Assembly (NCBI RefSeq): GCF_013373865.1
Contig: NC_050475.1
Coordinates: 9,816,021 to 9,880,020 of the forward strand
Source of the DNA: Monomorium pharaonis
Taxonomy: Eukaryota > Arthropoda > Insecta > Hymenoptera > Formicidae
Direction: 5' to 3'
Length of the DNA: 64,000 bases
Below, in pieces: positions 56,998-64,000 of this stretch. The position numbers and the translations under genes are program-made. Every line of letters starts with the position of its first letter. The stretch's first letter is position 1. A model generated the notes under the pieces. It did no database searches, was not told the DNA's origin, and was given only the letters and a program-made list of their open reading frames with translations.

Positions 56998-57980
56998 ATC
57001 ACATAATTGGTATAAATTAAATTTTGTGAAATCATTATATGTACAAGCTGCAGTGATATATTTTCATAATTTATGAAAAAGATGCCAGTTTATACAAAAC
57101 ATGATTATTCGAATTTCAAATAATTTCATAAATTACAATTTTTGGTATTTAGTATAATTTTAAACATTTTGCAAAGAAATGCATGCAAGTGAAGTTTAAA
57201 ATTATAAAAGTATAAAAATATAAGGCTACTTTCCAAATTGATTACATACGTTTTATCACTAATTTTTATGTTTTTATAACTTAAACTTGATTATCTATTG
57301 ATAATCAGAACAAGTTTCCTTTATGTCCTATTATTTAAATTAATTTCTTTTTACAAGCATCTTACTCATATATATTTAGAAAAATACCAATTTTACAGAA
57401 TTTAATTAATATTTTAAAAAATCTGAAATATCTAAATTTTAATTACTTAATTTGTATGAATGAATAATGTCTTAAGAATATTTTGTATTAATTTTTCGCT
57501 TAATTCAATGATAACTGATGGTAAGTTATTCCAAAGAAAGTTAAACTGTGGCATCTTCCCCAACTCATCTTATGCTATTTTTCAAATAATTGATTCAATT
57601 ATTTTGAATACATATATATATATTACTAAAAAAAATTAGTGAATATTTTTCGTATACCGAAAATTTAGATTATTTTTAAATCACTGAAACTTAGCGAAAA
57701 ATCATCGCAGAAACAAAATTCTCTATAATTTTTTTTATGCGAGATACAGCGCAACAAAGTCACATTAAAAAAATTCATTTTAACAAGTCAAGTTTTATCA
57801 CTTTGCCACGTTGATAAAAAAAAAGATAACAAAAATTGCCGAAAAGCGTTTGAATGAAGAAGTTTCAAGCTTTAAAACGCTTTTTGGATTTTGTTTCTGC
57901 GATGATTTTTTGCTAAGTTCTAGGTTCTAGCGGTTTGAAAATAGACTAAATTTTTGGTACACGAGAAGTGTTACCCATTT

Positions 57981-58039
<59 letters not shown>

Positions 58040-58844
58040 AAAATTATTATTATTTCCTCATTTTGTCTTTCAATATTTTAAAATTATTATTGAATACATT
58101 TTTTTGATTCACATTATTTATTTTAGTTCCTTCGATTATCGTTGTACCAAAAGCCATTTCGTCGAGATAATTTCCGGTCCGTTGCTGAAGTGAGTTATGC
58201 GACCGACAGGAAACGAGCTGACCGGAAGTGCCGCTACCCTCTTAGACGATGCACCCTCGACCGTTTGTCTCGGTAGCAGAGAATAAGCAAAACAAACCCG
58301 GGATGCTCCTTTCTTAAGTCTTAAGTCGCTGAGGCATTAACGGGTTGGGGTTTAAGACTTTAGATTAGTGGTGGAAGACGGGAAGCTCTTGTATTCCGGA
58401 GTGTTAATTAGCGCCGGACACACTACGTAGTAACATGTCGAGGAAAGTTTAGAATTATTCACAATTGTGTGTCGAGAACCAACTAAGGTCCGTTAGCATA
58501 AAATAAGTGGTATACTATCTCGTATAATTGCAGAACAACATTGTCATCGAAGAATTTTACTACAGTTTACTACATTCTTAAATGATATATAATTTTAATA
58601 ACATTTAGTATAATTTTAGTAAAATTTAGAAGAGAAAAGTAATCGATTCTTACACAGTTCTTCTAAAATATAATAAGACAACATTATTTTATTTTTTTTT
58701 TAATTAGATGTTGGATTTTACTAATACTGATAAAAACATTTCTTTAGAAAGAAGTAAACATCGATAATTTTCATATTCATGAATATATTCATGATGTGTT
58801 TTCGTATAAAATCAATTAAAAACTAATTTTTTAATGCAAATATA
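56998..58844. other. AT-rich sequence, (TA)n and a GC-richer block
   Basis: A loose inverted pair GATTATTTTTAAATCACTGA... TTTCTGCGATGATTTTT flanks 57650-57940 (AAAATCATCGCAGAAACAAA and inverse), a decayed MITE. (TA)n at 57983-58034. GC-richer 58140-58480 has no coding match and may be regulatory. Confidence 0.4.
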
Positions 58845-59158
58845 CAGGGTGTCCCAAATATGTGAGTCAACGTTTGTAAAAAGGTAGAAGGGATCGAAAT
58901 GAACATAAAAATCCAATATTGTCTTGAATTAGATCCACCAATAATCGAAATATTAACGTATAGAATCTTTAAATAATCTAATTAATTTCTATTATAATTG
59001 TGAACAGTAAATTAATAAAATCTTATCATACATTCACAATAAATATTTTTTTCCGTGTTATGGCTCGAGTGGATCGAGTTCTTCTCTCGGCGCCCTCTTA
59101 TTCGCATAATTTGAAACCGCATAATTAATATCTTGATTGGTGGATCTAACCAAGACCA
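58845..59158. repeat. CAGGGTGTCC palindromic MITE, copy 3 (3'-truncated)
   Basis: CAGGGTGTCCCAAATATGTG through GAACATAAAAATCCAATATT and the central GGATCGAGTTCTTCTCTCGG; the distal arm ends near CTAACCAAGACC. Confidence 0.85.
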
Positions 59159-59198
59159 ACAATATAATACATGCTATAACTATATTTATCTATCTATA

Positions 59199-59624
59199 CA
59201 GGATGTTACAAAACATGTGGATCAACGCTTGTAAAAAGATAAAAGGGGTCGAGATGAACATAAAAGTCCAATATTGTCATTGGGTTAGGTCTTGGGTTAT
59301 GTCCACCAATAATCAAGGTATACATTTTTTTAATTATGCAAATGAGAGTCCACTGAGGGAAGAACTCGATCTGCTCGAGCCATAGCGTGGAAGAAAAAAT
59401 CTATGTTGAATGTATTATGTGTCAAATCTATGTTGAGCTGATAAGCTTTCATTAATTTACTGTTCACAATTACAAAAGAAATTAATTAGATTATTTTCAG
59501 ATTCCATATCGTTAATATCTTGATTATTGGTAAACCTAACCCAAGACAATATTGGGCTTTTATGTTTATCTCGATCCCTTCTACCTTTTTACGAGCGTTG
59601 ACCCACATGATTTGGGACACTCTG
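59199..59624. mobile_element. CAGGGTGTCC palindromic MITE, copy 4 (complete)
   Basis: CAGGATGTTACAAAACATGT to CATGATTTGGGACACTCTG, 426 bp, 40 bp after copy 3. Contains ATGAGAGTCCACTGAGGGAA as the opposite-orientation counterpart of copy 3's centre. Followed by (TA)n at 59630-59675. Confidence 0.88.
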
Positions 59625-59851
59625 TGTATATATATATATATATAAAAGACTATTATATATATATATATATATATTATAAAAAGCCTAATGATTCAGTATA
59701 TGATATTTATGTATGTAGATCTTCTTTCTTTCATTAATATGTATATTTAGAAAATAATGCTAGATATATTAGAGATTATATCTTTAATCCTCTAACGATC
59801 AGTGTTACATATTTGTAATGACCATTTTTTACACGTATATATAAAAATGTA

Positions 59852-60552
59852 CAGGGTTGAGAAGTAACGCGTTACTGGTAACGTCGTTACCGTCACTGTT
59901 ACTTTTTTTCTGTAACGATTTGGTAACGCCGTTACTTTTTTTTTAGTAACGAAAAAATAACGACGTTATATTTTCTTTTGTAACGAGTAACGAAACACAG
60001 TTACTTTTATCGTTACTTTTAAATATAAGGCCGGTATATAAACATGGAAATACTTACCGTCTTGCTAAGAAAGCAAGAAGACTAGAGAACAGGAGAGAAA
60101 AAGAATTTTTTGCATCTAAAAAAAGAATTTATTTTAGAAGATTTCTTTTTGCATCTAAAGAAAAATTCATAATTGGTGGCATAAAAAAAAATTATTAAAA
60201 GAAATATTTTGGATTGTTTGTGCTATCTGGATAATAGGTATATGAAATAAACGTTTAAAATGTACGAAGTATATAAAAAATGTAATATGTAATATAGATA
60301 TGTACTGAAAATATATAAATATATTTAAAGATAAATATCTTCCAATTTTATATTCTGTACTATCTTAGTATCCTATTTTATAAATCTGTCTTATCATTAA
60401 GAAAAAAGTTACGATTTTTCGTTATGTTTAAAGTAACGGTAACGCGTTACTTTTTACAACCGTAACGAGTAGTAACGGTAACGAGTTACTTGTTATTAAG
60501 AGTAACGGTAACGGTAACGAGTTACTTTTAAAAAGTAACTTTCCCAACCCTG
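59852..60552. mobile_element. Non-autonomous hAT (CAGGGTTGAGAAGTAACG)
   Basis: Ends CAGGGTTGAGAAGTAACGCG and TAACTTTCCCAACCCTG. Flanking 8-mers AAAATGTA and AGAATGTA differ at one base. Dense GTAACG/CGTTAC arrays inside each end. No transposase left. 701 bp. Confidence 0.92.
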
Positions 60553-62026
60553 AGAATGTATTAGTACAAATTTAAGATCGGTACAATTTAGTTAAAATTA
60601 AAAACTGAGAATGGAAGTGTAGCATTGATTGAAATGACACTTAAAAAAAGGGCTAAGCGTAAAAAAACGCAAAATAAAAAATAAAATTGATAAAAAGTCT
60701 TTACTTATTAAGATACATTTCAGTATCAGTTAAGTAATTATTTTAGTTTTTATTAAGTTATTATTTTAAAAGTAATGAAAAAATTTTAATGGCAATAAGA
60801 AGAAGTAGCCTCTAGAAAGTTAAATGTTGTCCTTTGGGAATCCTTTCAAAGATATTTCAAGAATGACTAGTATATTCTGATGGAAACCCCCTATGCGGCG
60901 TATCTAATGGAGGAATTTACACGATGCCGACTAAAAGATTTTGGATTTGAAATCGGGAAGCTCTAGTAGCAAAATCTCGCATAGTAGAATTTGGTCGCTT
61001 ATATCATCCATCAACGTACCCACTGCAAAATATTCTAATGATTTAGTAACTATTTCTCACAATGAACTCTCTGTATAGAAGATTTAAAAAATTTCTTGAT
61101 AAAAATTATATTTAATAAATATCTAACAATTAACTTATTAATTTATGATATACCTATAATTAAATACATAATTATGCTCTCTATACTTTTTCGGTTATTA
61201 ATCTATTTAATCTATTACATTACATTAAGACAGAATTTTAAATTTTAAAGACTCTAAAGTACTAATCAAACTTTTGCATTGTTTTGCCGAGACATTTAAT
61301 GCTCTTAATGTTTCTTAATTATTTGCTTATACATTAACAATTCCAATCTTATGCTTTTTAGGCAGAACTAATCCACACTATTTTGAGAAAATCGAGCTTT
61401 TCAGCGTCCTCTTCATAATTCGTAAAGTCAACCATACAGTGATCATGATACAAACTCATTAATTTTTTTCCAGATGTTTCTTTACTCCTGTGAAGAGATT
61501 CACCGATACCCTGTTTGAACATACGCATCTTTCCGGTATTTTAGCCTCTCACTACTTTTTCGCCGAAGGAACGGAACGAAAGCGTATGGTATTGTCGACC
61601 ACGAAAAGGTCGAGCAGGTGAGTTCTTAATACGTCGTGGGAGGAGAGGGGGATGATATCAAAGCCGACCGCTTCGAGGATCCATCCTGAGGGATTCGATG
61701 CGACCACCGCTCGTCATTAAGACCCACTGGACCGTTTATTTCCAGCAACGGGCTAACGGGCGCGTCGCTGAAAAACAAACGCTCGGCACCGCCCATAACT
61801 ACCTACGATATTATTTGAATCGTATGGCGTGTTGTAATTTCAATTTCACCGGTTACATTTGGCACATTTTCGCACTACAATTAACGCATTAATTAGTCAC
61901 TCTCATGCATATATTTATTTTTAATAGTAATTTTTAGATCTTTCTAAGTCTAAAATAATCATAAATTGTTCTTTTTATTTGATTTGTATTTGTTACATAC
62001 GTTTTTAACGTATCATATAATATAAT
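60553..62026. other. AT-rich sequence with GC-richer block at 61540-61870
   Basis: The block (GGAACGGAACGAAAGCG, GCGTCGCTGAAAAACAAACG) has no recognisable coding or repeat identity; possible regulatory DNA. Otherwise nothing seen. Confidence 0.3.
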
Positions 62027-62300
62027 CAGGGTTGGAACTAACGAGTTACTTGTAACGAAGTTACAGTTATAGTTACTTTTTTTGGTAACTAATAACTTAA
62101 CTTCATTACTTTTCTTCATCTGAAACTGTAATTTAATTAACGCAGTTACATTTTTTGGTAACTATAACTATTTTGATAGTTACTTTAATAGTTACTTTGT
62201 TGGAATATGCACTAAAATTTTTAATCAACAACCAGGAAAAGTCGAGTTTACACAAGAGGAATTGTATTGATTCTTAAAATCGAATAATTGCAGTATTAAT

Positions 62301-62462
62301 ATGCTAAATAATTACACTGCAATTAAGAAACTTTTTATTAAATATAATACAGGCATTCCGAGTTCTGCATCTGTGGAATATATGTTTAGCATTGGTGACT
62401 CTATAATGACGCCACAAAGAGATTATCTTAGTGATGATAAATTTGAATATCAAATTCTATAA
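62301..62462 (+). pseudogene. hAT transposase C-terminal fragment
   Basis: 53 codons ending TAA: IPSSASVEYMFSIGDSIMTP then QRDYLSDDKFEYQIL. The S(A/S)xVExxFS...(L/M)TPxRxxLSDxxFExxLLL pattern is the hAT C-terminal dimerisation domain (Dimer_Tnp_hAT); the E in VE is a catalytic residue of the family. The DDE core and N-terminus are absent. Confidence 0.88.
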
Positions 62463-62511
62463 AGTTAATAAAAATTTTTATAAAAATTTTGTAGCAAACA
62501 AAATATATGTA

Positions 62512-62730
62512 CACTGAGAAAAAAAGTAATTGATTCAACAAAACGTTTAGTTGCGGGTTGCCAACAAAAGATATACTTAATACAATAATATTTGCTGTTA
62601 ACGCAGTGCAATAATGTTGATTGGACTATGTATTTATATTGCAATACCATATATTGTTGTATTGAATATATCTTTGTTGGCAGCCGCAACTAAAAAATTT
62701 TGTTGAATCAATTACTTTTTTTTCTCAGTG
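62512..62730. mobile_element. 219-bp CACTGAGAAAAAAA MITE nested in hAT
   Basis: CACTGAGAAAAAAAGTAATT and ...AATTACTTTTTTTTCTCAGTG with TA on each side (62510-62511, 62731-62732). Arms ~80 bp (TTGCCAACAAAAGATATACT and inverse) around a short loop. Lone ends of this family occur at 5538 and 52643. Confidence 0.93.
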
Positions 62731-63057
62731 TATCAATGTATGACAATGTAGCGTCATATTTCATATAATTCTGATAACAGTAACATATGATTTAAACTTT
62801 TACTTTTACAAAGTTTAATGTTTACATAAAATAACTTAAGCACATAATTAAGCACATAATATATAACAGTTTGTAAAGCATAAAATGTAAGATTCTTATT
62901 TCTTATATTTAAAATAATGTACAATTAATTAAGAAAAAAGTAATTGAAAAGTAACGACTCGTTATTTTTTTAGTAACTTGTAACTGTAATTAGTTACTTT
63001 TTCAATGAAAAAATTGTAACTGTAACTAGTTACTACAAAGTAACTTTCCCAACGCTG

Positions 63058-63962
63058 AATATATAACAATAATAATAATAGTAAACAATAAGTTAAATTA
63101 AGACTGATATTGTAAATAACACAATAAACAAAAAATAATGACGGTTTTTTCAGTTAAAATGAATCTTGGCCTAATTATATTTGTGTGAACTTTTAATTTA
63201 CGTAAATTGTACGCTAATTATTTATTTAAGATGTGGCTATGTGTGAGAGTGTTAAACAATAAGTGATAGGTCGAAAATTCAAACTGACTTGTGGATCCAT
63301 GCGGATATTTAAATTCGTAATCTTTAGCAGAAGTCATAGAAGCTCATTACATTTCGGTGATATATAGGGATTAATATTATCCTATTTGCTTCCATTATTA
63401 CTTCTATTTATCGGTCTTGAAACACAATTATAAATTGAAGTAAATGTATGTAATATCATTCACAAATTACATTGACAAATTTTTAAATAATGTTTTTATG
63501 CTAACAAACACATTTTAAAAACTGTAAAGATTTTAAATAATAAAATTTTATAATAAATATTATTATTTTTGTATTCAAATGAATTTTTCTAAGAATGACT
63601 AAAATTTAGACGAAACGTACGTTTGTATACAATATTTAATAATTTGTAAAGTATAATTATGCGCATCATTACTGTGTTAGATTATTATTTATTTGTGTTT
63701 TATTTGTTAGTTTTTAAATATTCAGAGTTCTTATTTTCTTAAACGACGACAACAATAATATTGTTTATACTTCGTGTCTCTGGATGATTAAAAAGATACA
63801 CTCCCGGCTAAAGAAATTTGATTACTGATTGATTTGAGATTGCAGCCCAGCAGTGCATAACATTATTTAGTTTGGTACGAAGGGTGGATTCATCACAGCG
63901 CGTGCCTTTCGGTTACGCATCGATTGCGAAGATCATGGAGATATATTAAGTCTGAGACTCAC
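63058..63962. other. AT-rich intronic sequence before the upstream exon
   Basis: No gene or element. Composition becomes more even in the last 100 bp. Confidence 0.4.
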
Positions 63963-64000
63963 CTGTCCCCCCAAAAGTAGAGGACGCTGCTCGGTGTATA
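63963..64000 (-). CDS. Probable upstream exon of the ZNF423/521-like gene (partial)
   Basis: At the window edge the minus strand reads ...TTTGGGGGGACAG|gtgagt, a consensus donor with GT at 63962-63961. In the phase needed by exon 19153-19391 (one base left over, G + AG = Glu) it reads IHRAASSTFGGT-E, open over all 38 bases and similar in Ser/Thr/Gly content to the linker in the next exon. Another open frame exists too, and there is no domain to confirm it, so this rests on donor, phase and composition. Confidence 0.5.

Larger units (their letters stand above)
62027..63057 (+). mobile_element. hAT element (CAGGGTTGG) with transposase remnant and nested MITE
   Basis: Ends CAGGGTTGGAACTAACGAG and GTAACTTTCCCAACGCTG; flanking AATATAAT and AATATATA are a diverged 8-bp duplication. 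GTTACTTTxxTTGGTAACT arrays inside each end. Holds a hAT transposase C-terminus (62301-62462) and is interrupted by a TA-flanked MITE at 62512-62730. It shows that the CAGGGTTGG family here is hAT. Confidence 0.92.
19392..63962 (-). other. Intron B of the ZNF423/521-like gene (~44.6 kb)
   Basis: Bounded by acceptor 19392-19393 and a probable donor gtgagt from 63962. No additional host coding exon recognised. Contains most of the mobile elements listed here and several GC-richer blocks that could be enhancers or alternative 5' exons. If the 63963 exon is wrong, the intron still begins at 19392 but its upstream end would be unknown. Confidence 0.6.

Noticed and set aside
1..64000. CRISPR array, prophage, operon or other bacterial system
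   Set aside because: Spliced exons, LINE, hAT and mariner elements and microsatellites show animal nuclear DNA; repeats are inverted or simple, not spaced direct repeats.

Overview
The window looks like insect chromosomal DNA, most likely from an ant or another hymenopteran. It is AT-rich, gene-poor, full of small inverted-repeat transposons and (CT)n/(GA)n tracts, has a 500-N scaffold gap, short TTAGG runs and a mellifera-type mariner relic. The order is inferred from general character only.

The only host gene I can support is on the minus strand. Three exon pieces (63963-64000, 19153-19391, 133-275) join in order. The last two encode the first C2H2 fingers of the ZNF423/ZNF521/Oaz transcription factor family and join exactly in phase at a conserved position between the two histidines of finger 1. 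The other ~63.5 kb is two introns of that gene: 276-19152 (~18.9 kb) and 19392-63962 (~44.6 kb). The gene continues beyond both ends.

Intron A (276-19152), left to right: a 5'-truncated CR1/L2-like LINE embedded in a (CT)n tract (1884-5173); a TA-flanked element with a tRNA-like core (5898-6964); a 220-bp hairpin MITE (8051-8270); the gap (9512-10011); an internally deleted mariner with both TIRs and joined ends of its transposase (11229-11769); several MITEs; a Penelope/hammerhead-like piece (17671-18020); and a 285-bp MITE (18861-19145) whose 8-bp target duplication is the gene's own 5' splice site.

Intron B (19392-63962): a complete-ended hAT element with a recognisable multi-exon transposase (20402-25392); a long-TIR element with THAP-like and YqaJ/SWIM-associated-like fragments facing each other (27550-28676); four hAT-type CAGxGTTGG elements, two of them with a good 8-bp duplication and one with a transposase C-terminus; a foldback split by one of these; a second copy of the tRNA-like core in a shell with ~70-bp tandem repeats (33759-35421); two TTAA-flanked MITEs; four CAGGGTGTCC palindromes; nested hairpins; and a 1.18-kb element with ~370-bp TIRs. 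Several GC/CpG-richer blocks (about 12.7, 14.2, 25.6, 40.7, 48.2, 50.5, 51.7, 53.5, 54.4, 58.3 and 61.7 kb) stand out from the AT-rich background and are candidate regulatory or alternative 5' exon sequence; conservation could not be tested.

All transposon genes seen are broken. The most notable observations are the MITE that landed on and duplicated the splice donor, the LINE inside a (CT)n tract, the shared tRNA-like core in two different terminal shells, and the THAP/YqaJ-type element.
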